DNA of 64,000 nucleotides from Paralvinella palmiformis (GCA_025642065.1 JAODUP010000419.1:93501-157500); one strand, 5' to 3'. Positions 47,385-60,200 are shown, numbered from the stretch's first letter. The notes: generated from the sequence alone by a model not told the origin. Made by a program: numbers and translations.

Positions 47385-50180
47385 ATATATATATTATATT
47401 TCTTCACCTATTGACACTATTCGAGCTTCCATTTCGGTGAACGAGCGAGCCAGTCAACAAGATCTCTTTGTCGGCGCGATGTCGCTTTGTTATGAAATTA
47501 CAAACTATCGGTTAGTGAATATTGGCAGATAACAGACAATTGGCTTAATAATTGGCTGGTTTGTTGGTTGGCTGCTTGGCTGACTGGTTAACTCGGTCTT
47601 TGACAGATTCATTCTCTTTTAATTCAGTGAGCGGTTTGAAGTAAGTGAAAACGTTTCCCAAATATCTGTCTACCAGGTAAGAGATTCCTTTCGTCGGCAT
47701 ATGAGGTACATTACCTGCTGTTTACCTGGCTGGCATCTGACATCTCCGGTAGCCACTCTATATCCACTCAAACTCGTACCTTAACTACTAACCATCAAAT
47801 TAGATTCCCATTTAAAGTAGTTAATTTTTACTGTGTACAGAAAGCTTTGGATGTATTACAACTTTTCTTTTGGTCTCCAGTATTCTTGATCTAGCAAACG
47901 ACCCTTTTTTCGAAAATGAATCAAACAGAGGAGGGGTTGCTCAATGATATCTGCATTTTGTCATGTTTGTATAGCAATATCCAAATAGATTGATGGCAGC
48001 AATCCGTGTCAAATGTAATTGTCTTTAAGATCTGTCAATTTCCGTTGTAATGTTTTATTAAAACAATAATTGGTTTATGCGATTGTTCCTGTATTGCTGT
48101 TTTTTTTTAAATTAATTTTTTGTTCTTATCCCATTTTACCTGTTCAATTATTTATTCTTTATTTCGTTATAAATAATGGATTTTATATTAAATTTAATTA
48201 ATTACGAAGATGTTTTTACGTACTTTCGTCGTTGATCGTGCTTTCATTTCTTTCCAATAGACGTCTTGCTATAACCTCTCCAGCCCAACATCCATCTATT
48301 GACCTGTCATGTCGCGTCGCTTGTTTACGACTAGGCGCAAAACTCTTGCCATTGTCGGCATGACAGCTACATCAGCAATTCGCTTTCTTCACGAAATTAT
48401 TCACGGGATATTTTTCTATGACGTCTTTAGTCGTCAGTCGGTGTTCGTCCTAGTGGTATCGTTGATACGTGCTCGTTCTCGATGATATATGCGGCAGTGT
48501 GTCGCCAGATAGTGTACCCAGCGGACACGGCTAAAATAAAAGCCCTAAAGGGTGACTTCAACGCGGCGCGAGACTCTTAATGGTGGGCTAGCCTGGGAAC
48601 ACTTTGTCCAGACGCCGAGGAGGGCGCTCTATGTTGGTCGTAATTCATCAAGGCTATGCCATCGATGAGATCTCAAAAGAAAACTACTCGTCAAGGCCTT
48701 AACTGTCCTCTTTATTTGTGATAAATGGCAAAAGGAAGCGTCGTGGGTCAGTTAGCCAACAACACAATCACCATTTGTTTTGTCAACTGACGGGTATCAA
48801 GTGGTATTATCGTTGACAATGTCTCCCACGCGGCGGCTAGTTTATGTTAATCACGTTATTTTGCGATCAATTACACTCCACGAATGTATTTCCGGGGCAC
48901 GTAAAGCGGATGAGTGATATCGTGTTAATGACGTCCTTCGTTAACTCGTCATCGTGTATGTTTATTAAATCAGTCACATATAGCATGTGACTGGCAAACA
49001 CAAGATTCATTTATTTACTTTGTAGGTTTTTATTTTGTGCTTCCGTGGTAAAGCGTGATTATAAAAATGTGTAGTAACAACATATTTCCGTTTCCTTTCC
49101 AGACCGGATGTCAAGGTCACGAGGATGTTGCAATCTCTGAAGAAGACAGACTTCAAATCTCAGCCCGATCGATACTTGGCAAATAACGACAATATAACGA
49201 TCCTATTTCCATGGTTACGGCGGAACAACATGCTGCCGAACTACTTTTTCGGCGGAGAAAACCTCATTGACAGATACGAAACTACATCGGTTGTATTCAT
49301 CCATCAGCATCGCTCACCATCTAGATATATTGTGAGATGTTTGAGTAACATCACCAACACGAAACAGCAATATTTAATAACCGAATGGCATGAGAAGGGC
49401 CAGCATATAACAGACAACAAATTCTCATCAAAACCGGAACATCAACAACGCACATTACACTTCGGACCATTCGTAATGGGACTGTGTGACAAGTATCATT
49501 ACGGTGGCTGTTCCTACGTGTCCGTGTTTCAGGAGCCGATGTCACGTGCCGTATCCAGTTACTATCACTGTCAGAGTTCCCAAGCGAGGAGTTCCGACGA
49601 ACTCTGTCAAACGCTTGATGCCAGAGATGTAACACTACGAGACTGGATACTTGTCCAGGGTAGCCTCACATTCCAACAACTAGTCCTCGACACCCCCTGG
49701 TGTCGGCAGTTTGACTCACCAACTGAAAACTTCTCGGTAGATGGCAGCACATTGACAGTGGCATCGATTGATGACTGGCCATGTTGGTTGAAGCGTCGCC
49801 ACTTTTTGAGTCAATTACCTTCGGGACACTATTCAAAAATTCTGGATTATGTTCTGGATCACCTGGATCAGTGGCTTGGTGTCGTGGGGCTGGCCGAAGA
49901 TTGGCGAACTACGATCGGGATAATTGAACAGGTATACAAGCTTCCACTGACCGAGTGTTCCGGTTTGACGTCACTTCCTGCAGACGCAATCGATCAGCAC
50001 AGCAACAGGGTAAAGAGAGATAATCGTCAGTCTGGTTATTATGACGAATACGATCCGGAGTATCTCCGGTATGACTACTTCGTGCGACAAGCGCTGGACG
50101 CTGATATGAAGATCTATAAGAAAGCAAAGCAGATCTTCAACGTTCAAAGACAAATGATCTACAATCAGATCAACAGATAG
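41890..50180 (+). CDS. Type II membrane protein with Sulfotransfer_2-like lumenal domain
   Basis: Two exons, 41890-42200 and 49103-50180, join in frame (GT-AG, 6.9 kb intron) for 462 aa. ATG 41890 has a good context (GTCATGG). A basic cytoplasmic tail is followed by a single membrane segment (about 65-88), an acidic stem EEEMDYSDYYE, then the catalytic-type domain. VVFIHQHRSPSRYIVRC (167-183) occupies the 5'-phosphosulfate loop position. YVSVFQEPMSRAVSSYYHC (242-260) matches the 3'-phosphate-binding R-E-P-x-x-R-A-x-S-Y-Y motif. VVGLAEDW (364-371) and a C-terminal KIYKKAKQIFNVQRQ are also typical of heparan 2-/6-O-sulfotransferase relatives. N-glycosylation sequons are at N134, N186 and N313. 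The usual P-K-x-G-G loop is not present, so activity is uncertain. Expected location is the Golgi. Exact subfamily is not recognised. Confidence 0.8.
42268..42410 (+). mobile_element. SINE family B copy (sulfotransferase intron)
   Basis: Box A-like TAGTGTAGTGGCTAGAAC, box B-like CGGTTCGAATTTG, then TGTATTTATGAGATTTGC and GATGTCCCTCGGCTAAATTG. Diverged body. Confidence 0.65.
42685..42730. repeat. (CT)n(GT)n microsatellite
   Basis: About 14 CT units followed by about 9 GT units, in the sulfotransferase intron. Confidence 0.95.
44053..44090. repeat. (AT)n microsatellite
   Basis: Uninterrupted AT tract in the sulfotransferase intron. Confidence 0.95.
44285..44355 (-). mobile_element. tRNA-like SINE head remnant
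   Basis: On the minus strand CCCGTAGCTGAGCGAGTAGG resembles box A and GGTCGTGGGCTCGGC resembles box B. No stable tRNA fold is evident and no body is recognised. Confidence 0.45.
44745..44935. repeat. 26-bp minisatellite, about 7 copies
   Basis: The unit contains CGATCATCAACATAACGTAA followed by ATAAAC. The spacing is exactly 26 (GATCATC at 44796, 44822, 44848). First copies are diverged (GTCATCAACATAACGCAAG). Located in the sulfotransferase intron. Confidence 0.93.
45575..45775 (+). mobile_element. tRNA-derived SINE copy, unclassified
   Basis: Box A-like TAGTACATTTGGTAGAGC and box B-like ATGGGATCGAATCTCGG at tRNA-like spacing, then a body ending GACCAGCGCCGAGCCTAAAC that resembles the end of family B. 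A headless family B copy follows immediately. Confidence 0.6.
45785..45893 (+). mobile_element. SINE family B copy (body)
   Basis: CTGTGTTTGTGGGGTATTTC, GAGTCGTCTCTTGGTCACAT, GACCATCGCTGAGGCTAAAT: a clear family B body without a good head. Confidence 0.75.
46522..46877 (+). repeat. Tandem duplication (176 bp) carrying a SINE family B head
   Basis: Bases from 46522 (ATATTAATGTCATGCATTAT) to about 46697 are repeated from 46698 with few differences. Each unit contains TTAGAGCAATGTGCTACAAA-type box A sequence, the box B-like AGAGTTCGAACCCAAG, CTGTGGGGTGTTTCCTT, and a (CA)n end. High identity and head-to-tail arrangement mean recent segmental duplication, not two separate insertions. Confidence 0.9.
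47330..47400. repeat. (CT)n(AT)n compound microsatellite
   Basis: CT tract followed by long AT tracts with a TATTATAT interruption, in the sulfotransferase intron. Confidence 0.9.
48250..48950 (+). promoter_or_regulatory. CpG-rich stretch inside the sulfotransferase intron
   Basis: CpG density is clearly higher than in the rest of the intron, with GACGTC/GTCG words, ending about 150 bp before exon 2. A 58-codon ATG frame lies inside it. Possible roles are an internal promoter, an enhancer or an unrecognised exon; only composition supports this. Confidence 0.3.
48309..48485 (+). CDS. Unrecognised small ORF, 58 codons
   Basis: ATG 48309 to TGA 48483-48485. The product starts MSRRLFTTRRKTLAIVGM, is basic, and has a hydrophobic FVLVVSLI near its end. 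No homologue is recognised, and the upstream CCTGTC does not strengthen the start. It lies on the coding strand of the sulfotransferase intron in CpG-rich DNA. It could be chance, an upstream-type frame of an internal transcript, or a micropeptide; chance is the leading explanation. Confidence 0.15.
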   Translation: MSRRLFTTRRKTLAIVGMTATSAIRFLHEIIHGIFFYDVFSRQSVFVLVVSLIRARSR

Positions 50181-50575
50181 GGCCGGTTTAAGGCAGATTT
50201 GGGCAAAGCCGATAACAATTAGCCATCAGTGGCGCTAGTCTATCGTGATCCTACGCAAGGGAATACCCGTAGCTGACCTAGACAAATTAGCCAATTACGA
50301 GACAGTAAATGTCACGTGCTTATACTGTACTGAATGCGATGCCTAAGGTATTACATGTGTAACATGGCCACAAAATGAATTCTCGTCAATTAATTTCGCG
50401 CCCCAGGCATCTAGGGACGTATTGTTGTCGTTTTAACTTGGGTGCACTTTGTACGAACATCGCATGTACAGAGAATTTGGAAGAGGTGTACCCAGAATGG
50501 ATCTACAGAGAAATCAACATGAGATCTTCTGTAGAAACATTTGACAGAGATAGACTGAATAACGCGACAGTATTA

Positions 50576-50581
50576 AATAAA
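50576..50581 (+). terminator. Likely polyadenylation signal of the sulfotransferase-like gene
   Basis: AATAAA about 395 bp after the stop codon, the first canonical hexamer downstream. Confidence 0.45.
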
Positions 50582-51695
50582 TATGTTAACAGATGTTTGT
50601 GTACTGATTCTTTGATGGTGGTGGTGGTATGTTTACAAAATAGTTGGCTGGTGCGTCATTTGGTAAACATATTTTTCATCCAATGAGGTGGAAAGGTTAG
50701 CTATAATTATAATTTGATGACGTATTTTTTGTAAGGTATCCGGTGAAAAGAAACATTTCACTTTAGAATACCCGGGTAAATATGCTTATTTCCGAGATGG
50801 GAAGGTTTTGATTTCTCATTCACTCACACATTTAGGGTCTAGTCACATTATAATATTAGCCTACACATCATCATAAGATTATCTCAATAAATATAATACT
50901 TTTGTGATACATAGAGCGATAGAATCAACAATATTTTATAGCCTATTGAGAAGAGCTTCTAAATAAGATTTTTTCTTTCTTTCTGGAGAATGTTTGCATC
51001 AGTATTTGTCTGGTATAATGGCATACGTCAGTGACTACAAGTTGATAAATGACTAATATTTACTGTTTATAAACCTAAGATAAAAGTAAAAGAATCTTCA
51101 AACTAGCCACATTTCTATACGTTCGCCACTTTACAGACATCTTTCAATTTTATTATCACTTGAAACCCAAAACGAGGAACATTAGAAAATATATCAAGTA
51201 TACACAAAGCAGAGTTTGGAAGAGAAGAATCCTTGTCAGTTATCGAACCACTAATACCCCTTTTATATTACAATTACCAACGTTGAAGCCAAAATATTTT
51301 ACTGAATTCCAACAAACCTTTAATTGAATTAAATATATTATTTAGTCCCAACTATAAAGATTTTTGCATTTTGGTTATAAAACTTATGCTGCACGAAACG
51401 ATGACGTCAACAAACAGACATCGTCGGCATTGTGTACATAAAAAGCACATCTGACGTGGATAAAGTGTTGAACATAATTGGAAAGATTGTATTGACAGTG
51501 GACCACTATTGCGAGCTGATTGAATGGAAGATAGAAAAGCAGAGGACGTCGGTTCGAATCTGCTTAGTCTGTAATGTACTCACTGCTTGACATGGTTTGT
51601 ACAGTTAACAATATATCTTAGACAGTTCACGGCTATACAGAGTTGTACAGTTTAACAAACCAGAAAAAGTATTAAAAATAGAAACATTCCATATA

Positions 51696-51733
<38 letters not shown>

Positions 51734-52503
51734 AGACGATGAAGAATAATGATAAACTAAAATTGCCTTGTGGCCATTTTGATCAATTAAGGACAACCAA
51801 ACGTGTAACGCCTTTGGCAATATGTTCACTAATCAGAATAAATTATGCAGCACTCTTCTCGTACGAGGCTGAGGTCGAGAAATAATTAATATGGCCACAA
51901 TTTATCACGTACAATCGACAATTTAGCTGATGAGTGAAGTAATATAACAAAATACAGTGAAGCTTTGATGGACACGTGTCACATCTTACAGGTTACATCG
52001 ATTATCACGAGATGCTGCAGTTATTTAAAGGTTATAAAGGTGTGCAGCCAACCTTAAAAAAACAGTCTTATCTCCTCTAATAGATACTTCTGTGTTGAAC
52101 ATAAAGAAACACTTTGATGGTGATGATGATGATGATGATGATGATACAATTTACATACAAATTATAATATCATAACGTTTTATATTTGCATGTTATATGT
52201 GCCAGATTCTGACATATCCAGACGCATGCCTCTGTGTGTGTGTGTGTGCACGTGCGTCCTTGTGCGTCTGTGTCTGTCCGTGTGTGTGTTGCCAGTGGAT
52301 GAATAGATGTCAGTACGTAGAATCAAAATTTAAGTAATATGTATGTAATTCGAGTATCATTAACTCAGATCTAGTTACAGGTATATAGTAATAATTTGAA
52401 TGTTTTGAATGTTTTGTAAAAAATTAAGAAATTATCTTACTGATCAATGGAGACATTCAACAGGAGTGATAATGGAATGCATCCCAACTTCTAAAAAGAA
52501 CAC

Positions 52504-52542
<39 letters not shown>

Positions 52543-52940
52543 TCGTGGAAGTGTGTGTGGGTGTGTGTGTGTGTGTGTGTGTGTGAATACATAAGAAGTA
52601 CGAAGTTTAAAGCTTACCGGGCGATAAAAAGTATAGCCACAACTGAAAAGACGACGAACTGGACCGTGCCCTTTGACAACAATAATATTACTAATACTAT
52701 TATCAAAATATATAATATATTTAGGGAGATTACAGCTAACATTAGTTGATATCATACTGTTTCTATATATACCTGCAAGACGATTCAATATTCAGTAAGT
52801 ACACAGTTAACTCCGTTATATAAGACTGTTATATTAAAATGAATTAAGCGTTAAACTGTCACCCACATTTCGGATCTTGTTAGTATTGTACGTTTTTTTC
52901 GCGTCACGAATTATAATATAGGCCTAGCAACGTGTATAGT

Positions 52941-52971
<31 letters not shown>

Positions 52972-53044
52972 TTTTTTTCCGCATGCGTGCAAACTTACAG
53001 TTTAATTGTATGTAATTTGTCATTTCTTGTATATAAAGTTACTG

Positions 53045-53091
<47 letters not shown>

Positions 53092-53366
53092 ATAATATTT
53101 AAAACTTTCGAGATATGAATGTGTGTGTGTTGTGTGTGTTGTGTGTTCAAATGCGTATATACATGCATTAGTGAGTGAGTGAGTGTGAGTGAGTGAGTAA
53201 ATGAGTGAGTAAATGAGTGAGCAAGTTACATCCACTCATATGACATGAATTGTGATATAGCAGGCTACTTCTAAACTTGAAATCCACAGGCTGTCTCCCA
53301 TAAATAAAGTTGCCATAAGCGTACTTAAAGTATATTTGTTTCGAACTTTCATATACAAATTATAAT
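50582..53366. other. Intergenic DNA between sulfotransferase-like and lyase-like genes
   Basis: No gene recognised. Microsatellites at about 51699-51730 (AT), 52507-52585 (AT then GT), 52940-52970 (GT) and 53046-53085 (AT), (GATG)-type runs near 52119-52144 and (GAGT)n near 53170-53220. A tRNA-like SINE head (GGACGTCGGTTCGAATCTG) is at about 51510-51575. Confidence 0.5.
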
Positions 53367-53600
53367 TTCCTATAATACACGTTTAGTATGGTACATATTT
53401 CCTATGATACACGTTTGTTATGATGCACATTTCCTATGATACACGTTTAGTATGGCATACATTTCCTATGATACACATTTAGTATGGTACACATATTGAC
53501 CTAAAAGAAAATTATATTTAGGTCAATATTACACACATTGACCTAAAAGTTTTCTTTCAGGTCAATGGGTACACATTTCCAATGATATACATTTAATATG
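53367..53600. repeat. 32-bp tandem array interrupted by two hairpins
   Basis: TTCCTAT recurs at 53367, 53399, 53431 and 53463, an exact 32-bp period; the unit includes ATACACGTTTAGTATGG. The array then meets two palindromes (53495-53527 and 53537-53566), each with ATTGACCTAAA-type arms, and resumes as a partial copy at 53577. Confidence 0.85.
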
Positions 53601-53977
53601 TCCGGTTTTGTAGTTATTACTTGTTTCCGTCGAAATGGATTGGAAATTGTTCTAAACGTAGCGCGCAACCACTAATTAAGTATAAGCAATAAGTCAACTT
53701 ATTAATGGTAATCGAGATTCCTGTCGGAAATGCTGAAGATATGTCTACTATCAAATGAAAATTAACTTGCACACATAAAAATAATAAATGTGTATACAAT
53801 TTCAAGAACTTTAATATTGTTAATTATTGTGAAAAATATATCCTTATCTGAAACGAATAACCAGAATAAAATTACTTCTGTGGAGAGATTTTGCTAGAGA
53901 GGTAATTAATGTTCTAGACGGAGATATTCTAAAATTGTGTCACAATTTAAGCGTAAAACTCTATTTCCAGAAGCAGA

Positions 53978-54245
53978 ATGTTATGTTACTGTGTCAGCTT
54001 GTTAGAGCACTTTGTTTTCACCATCTTTATCGTGGCTGTTGGCCATGTATGGCACAAAGAGGGATTAGATGGTATACTCAGGATACTTATAAACTTGCTG
54101 AAGACACTTCCTGGATTTGAGTACATTATCCAGCAGGTACTCAGCTCTGAAGTAAAAAGCTTCACAAAACAAATGAAAGGCAGTGAAGGTGAAGGACGAC
54201 CTGTCAAGGTCAAGTTGCCAGAAAAGGGTATCGTTTTGGGTCTCT

Positions 54246-54279
<34 letters not shown>

Positions 54280-57200
54280 GTCTTCATTATTTGGACCTCC
54301 TCTTCACTTGCAATTTATCTACAACAAATTGGTAGCCGTTCTGATGTCCTTTGTTTAATACGTGTTAGGTATACCACGTGACCAGCTCCTCACTGAAATG
54401 GAAAAGCTCAAAGGAGAACAAAAACCGAAAAAAGGAAAATTATTTGCCTATATTTTCACCAAAGATGATGAAACCTTTCGACTTCAACAGAAGGCATACG
54501 ATCTGTTTACAGGTAACATTGATATATTTAATTATATCTACTTAAAATAATATCAAATCAACTGGGAAGAAATCGTAGTAACAATGGTAAAATATTAGTA
54601 ATTGCAACAGCCACAGTAACCACAGTAGTAGCTGTGGTATTGGTAATAGTATTAGTAATAGTAGTAGTATAAGCTTCACATGGTGTTCAAAGAACACAAA
54701 CCTCATTCCGTAGAGTTAAATTTTTTGGCAATTAATTAAACAAGACGTATAACATATTTTGGTAGTGAACGTAACATAAAATGTCCTGAAATACTTGAAC
54801 AGGTTAAGTACTTCTAAAATAGACATAACTATTAATCAGTTTTAGGGAATCCCACAATAATAAATTACTTATATTAATGAAACGTTATACCAGGTAAGTC
54901 CTTAAACCCAGCGATTGCTTATCGTAGAGCTGTTTATGAACTATGGTTGTAAACTCTTTGTTATTTTTTTCAGAAAAGACCGGAATGAACCCAGAACATG
55001 ATCAACTTATTCGTCTTTTCTATGAGGCATTCATGCACGAGAATGCCTTAAATCCTCTAATGTTTCCAAATCTACGGTAAGATAAATCTATCAGGTCTTT
55101 GGTTAACAAGTCAGTTAGTCATGCCAATTAAATCGGTGACTCAGTTAGTGTGTGCATGACTTAGCGTGTGTGTGAGTGAGTGAGTGAGTGAGTGAGTGAA
55201 ATGAGTGAGTCTGTAAATTTGTATTTCCCTTATTAGCCCCAAATATTATACTGTATGTTATGTACACCCCTCAGTCGGTTTGAGAACGAGATTATCTCGA
55301 TGACGTCAGAGATGATGCACGGAGATCATGACGTAGTAGGTTCTCTGACGTCAGGTGGTACCGAGAGTATTCTAATGGCGATGAAAGTTTATAGAGATCG
55401 AGCACGTAAACTCTGGCCACGCATTAAACATCCGCAAATGGTAAGCTATCCAAACAGCTGGATGGGGGGGGGACGATTTGTTTCACGAGTTGAAAGTGAT
55501 TAATTAAATTCAGTATTTCTTGAGGAAAATCATATTTTCATTATACAAATTATAATTTTAATATTACCCTTTTGCTGTCTAAATTGAGGACACTCCAATA
55601 AGTTTACTTGTTCCATTTGTTTCCACCGTAAACCAACATTTCTAATTCAGAGATAATAGGTTATCACTTGGTATGGATCCCGGTATGGATCTGTACTTTT
55701 TCGGTGTCCAGGTAGTTTGTCATTTCTTATTGTCAATTATCCCTAAGTAATATATCTCTTTTGTAAGGTGCGCGGAGATTCAATAATACACTCACTCACC
55801 TACTGACTCAATTGATTAAACCTATAATTTATAGACAGAAATTAGTAATCGTCTAATCAGCTCCTCAGTGTTACGAGTTAGCCAGGTGACAGTACGCTGT
55901 ATTTTGCTACACTGACGATTTAATATTGGCCAGTTTGACCGTTTCTGGTCTGCAATATTTAATTGATGTTGCAAACAAATATATTACAGAACATCGTTTG
56001 CGGTTTAATCCATCAAAAACTGAATGTACCATATTTGGTAATTGTAATTTAGATCCACATCCTGAGTGGATGCTTAACGATGTAAAGCTTAAAAAAGTGA
56101 CAGTGTGAACTATTTAGGTGCCTCAGTATCTCACGCTAAGTCAAAATGTACACTTTGATAATATAATTAATGCATGTAGGGTGGCGTATTATACCATGCA
56201 AGGCGCTGGTTTTAATACAAATAATTCAGATATTGCTACTTTGTCCTAAGCTTTGAAGGCGGCAGTTAGACCTGTTTTAACATATTGTTGTAATTCTATG
56301 TATATAAGTAAAAAGACGCTAAGCAACTAGCTTGAATACCGCTCTCTGGTGCCTGGGGAGAACTTGACCGTTACCTGCGCTAAATTGTTGAGGTTTCACT
56401 TCGACTTTTTTACAGGTCGTGACGAAATAAAAAGTTATGTTCATTCATACATTCATTGATTCAGCGGGACATTTTGGTGCACGAGATCGCTCATCATAAT
56501 ACTAATAAACACGAATTTAATAGGCAATAACTCAACAGAACAGACAACGGTTCGCCATTTTGATCACCTGACGTTTGATCACGTGACACTAAAATTACAC
56601 CTACAAATACACCGTCGCGCAAAGTAATGTTCCATACTATGATTTAAGTACAACTTAACAATATAAGCCTATGATTGTCCTTATGGTTTATTAATTAAAA
56701 TTCCGTAACATTGCTGAGATACAAGCCGTAAAATTAATTATATAATGGAGATGGATTAACAAATGGTGCTACAAACGCGCTCTAAATATTTTGCCGAGGG
56801 TGTATTTATTTATGATTGCGTAATCAAATCAACGTCGTCACACGATTTTGGAACAGATAAATTTATCAATTTTTTGTGTTTAATGATATCGTATCTGTGC
56901 CAAAGTTTTTACAATTGGCTGCTAAACACTTGGAGTAACATAATTCCTTGAAATCAAAAGTTGCCAAGTCGTTCGGGAAATTCGAAGTGCAACCTCGCCA
57001 AACGTGCATGGGTAGCGCGTATTGGCCCTACTCAGAACAGGGCCATACATTGGCTACTAAGCAACATCGAAAATTTGCAGACCAAATTACTTATAGCTAG
57101 AGCAGGTCTGCACAAATAATGTAAAAGAACACCTGTTCTGAAAGCAATGAATATAAATAAGATAGAAACGACTGTCGAAATAAGTTCACTAGATTTGATT

Positions 57201-60200
57201 TGCACCATATTTTGTAATGCTTAACGAGCAAGCTCATTTTATTCTCATCTGTTAAATATACATGTTTGTGGCAAGCTAATTGGTCACACTGATCTTATCG
57301 CCAGTGTAAAAACTAGTTGTTCTAAACACGAAGTATCTTTTTTAAATCTCTTATTGACAAACGTTATGCCGGCAAAACAAGAATTGACTTAAAGAAGCAT
57401 TGAAGACGAATTGGCAGACAATGTAAGGCAACTATTGTTGAACCATGATCATTGGGATCGTCATGTATTAAATATGATGTTGACGTCATTTTAATCTTGG
57501 CACATGATATTTTATTATGGTATGTTTTACCTAATATATTTGTGATTTGTTAGATTTCAACATTATACAAACACATTTTACTGCTAATCATCCCGTTAAT
57601 TTTTCTATATGGTGCTGATTGCTTTATACAGATACTCTAGTGTTGAATATTACGTATTCAGTGCATGTGTGTTTTGAAGGCTTAATAAAATAAGATTAAA
57701 ATGTTTTAATAATAACAACAACTAATTATAGAAATAGTAATATAATCTGTTAGTACAAATACACATATCTCCTTACTATATCTCGTTATAACAAACTCCA
57801 TTTACAGATAAAATCAATCCTAGTTATATCTTCTTTATAGAACGTAGTCAATATTATCCGATGTTGATGTTTACTTTTTAGATTAGATTAGTATTTAATT
57901 TTTTATTTGTATAATTTATGTCTTTAACTGATCTAATATAACTTTGACTCCCTAGGTATACGGTGTATTGTTATGTAATTTTAATGTATTTCATATTTAG
58001 ATGCAGTTTGATAGTAAAGGCACCTTATTAAATATATCACAATTATTAATATTATTATTATTAATCATATTTATGTTACGCAGCATTGTGGCACTCTATC
58101 TTGTAAACTAGTATCTAATTCTGTAGACTGAAGATAAACTTCCTTTAAGGAATAATTAAACACTTATTACGTCACTGTTCATAGGTTTTTGTTTTCTGAT
58201 GATGAAGTTCACATTGTTGATATCAAAAGACACCCACTTGATCCTGATGATAACCTATTGTCCCATCTCTAGTCATTCATTACTTTACAAGATAATCACA
58301 AATAGAGGATACTTGTAAACTAAACAGTGCAGCACGCGCATCAGGGTTGGAGTTTCATCCGGGTTGCATACTGTTATTTTGTCCTTTATATATATAATAA
58401 ATGTTTATTTAACATTTTATCTGTCAATTTATAAGCAATTAGTGGTGAAATATACCTGAACAGTACTTTAACCCGGATTTAATCCAGTTTAACCCAAAAT
58501 GTTTTTTTAGCCCAATCCAGGTTAAACGCGTATAGATCCAGATGAAACAGTTCTTCTCTTGAGTATCATATAGTATCAAATAGTGTCAGATAACATCCAC
58601 CATTCATAATAATGATCTGTACTCGATTTACCCCCATTCCAACCATTTTTGGTGGTGTTTAAAGTTTTTTATCACTGATAAAAGACGTGTTGTTTTTGTG
58701 CTGTGTCTATAGGAGGGTCAATGATAGACCCATTGTTTTGTTTTTCTTTACTTAAGTCCCATAGTGGCGTTACACGTCTTTTTCTTGCTGTTAAATCCTA
58801 AATATCATATTAATTGATGTACCTGGGGTAATAGACTTGATTGATAACAATATTGTTGATGCCATTGAAGCTAGTAGTAACTTTGTACTGTTTGGTTTTA
58901 ATATACACATAGACAAATATTGATCTACAAGGGAATTCTTAACTCATGGCATTTTGGAGAATATGTACCTATGGAGAATAGACCTAGCGGTTCACAGACT
59001 CTATTTTAGTCCTTCATTGTGCTATATCTTAACAAATGCACGTAGACGGTCTACCCCTTTCTAAAAAATGTTATGCGGTTAATCGTCTATTCACTAGGTG
59101 GCGCCAATTACTATTCATCCAGCTCATGAGAAGGCAGCTCATTATTTTGGTTTCGAAATAATTCATGTCCCTGTAGGAAACGATTTTATACCGGATGTCG
59201 ACGATTATGAGAGGGTAACTATACATAAATAACACACAAATACAAATTTGGATAGATAGACAGACAGACAGACAGATAGGCAGACAGACCGACAGATAAA
59301 GAAACTTTCACCAGTCATATTATAAATTGTTCACTATTATATTAACCCCCCCCCCCCCACTAGGCTATAACCCCCAACACCATTGCGTTATTAGCGTCTG
59401 CTCCTCAATATTGTCACGGTATTGTGGATCCCATAGAAGAGATATCTGATATAGCGATAAAGAAGGGACTCCCACTACATGTTGATTCCTGTTTCGGTGG
59501 CTTTATGCTACCTTGGTAAGAACAAACACTATATTAATAAAGTTTACTCTTCTTTTGTATGGTACCGTATAGACTAATTTTTGTATGTATTTTTATCATA
59601 TTATTATCCGTTTTTAACTTGTATGCTAACAGCCCTGAATATTATTGTTTATCCTCAAATTGTCAGGTTTATAATAAATCATATAAATGAATTTTATATT
59701 TCTAATATATATATATATATATATACATATTCAGGGTAGAGAAACTTGGTTATCCTGTTCCTAAATATGACTTCCGGTTACCTGGAGTTACATCAATATC
59801 TGCTGATGTTCATAAATATGGATACAGTTCAAAGGTCAGAAAGTATTATATTATATGTCACTATATATCAGAATACATCACCGAATAATAAAATAAATAT
59901 CAAGCCAAGGACAGTGAAACATGTCTTATTTTATGCTGTCCCTATTGAGTTAAGCCACAGTTCACTAATATATTTATATCAAAAGTTCTATTCATTTTAT
60001 GTATCGTTTATATATATTTTTTATTCCAGTATGAGTGATACAGTATTTTGTGTCTACTAATGGACATATACACATACTGTCATATTTGTACACATTCCAT
60101 AAGTGAACAAACAATTTATGTTCAGAATTCACTGATCAGTATATAATTGTTATTGTTGTGATAACTCGTGTCTTATATCTGGATACAATTTTTATTGAAC

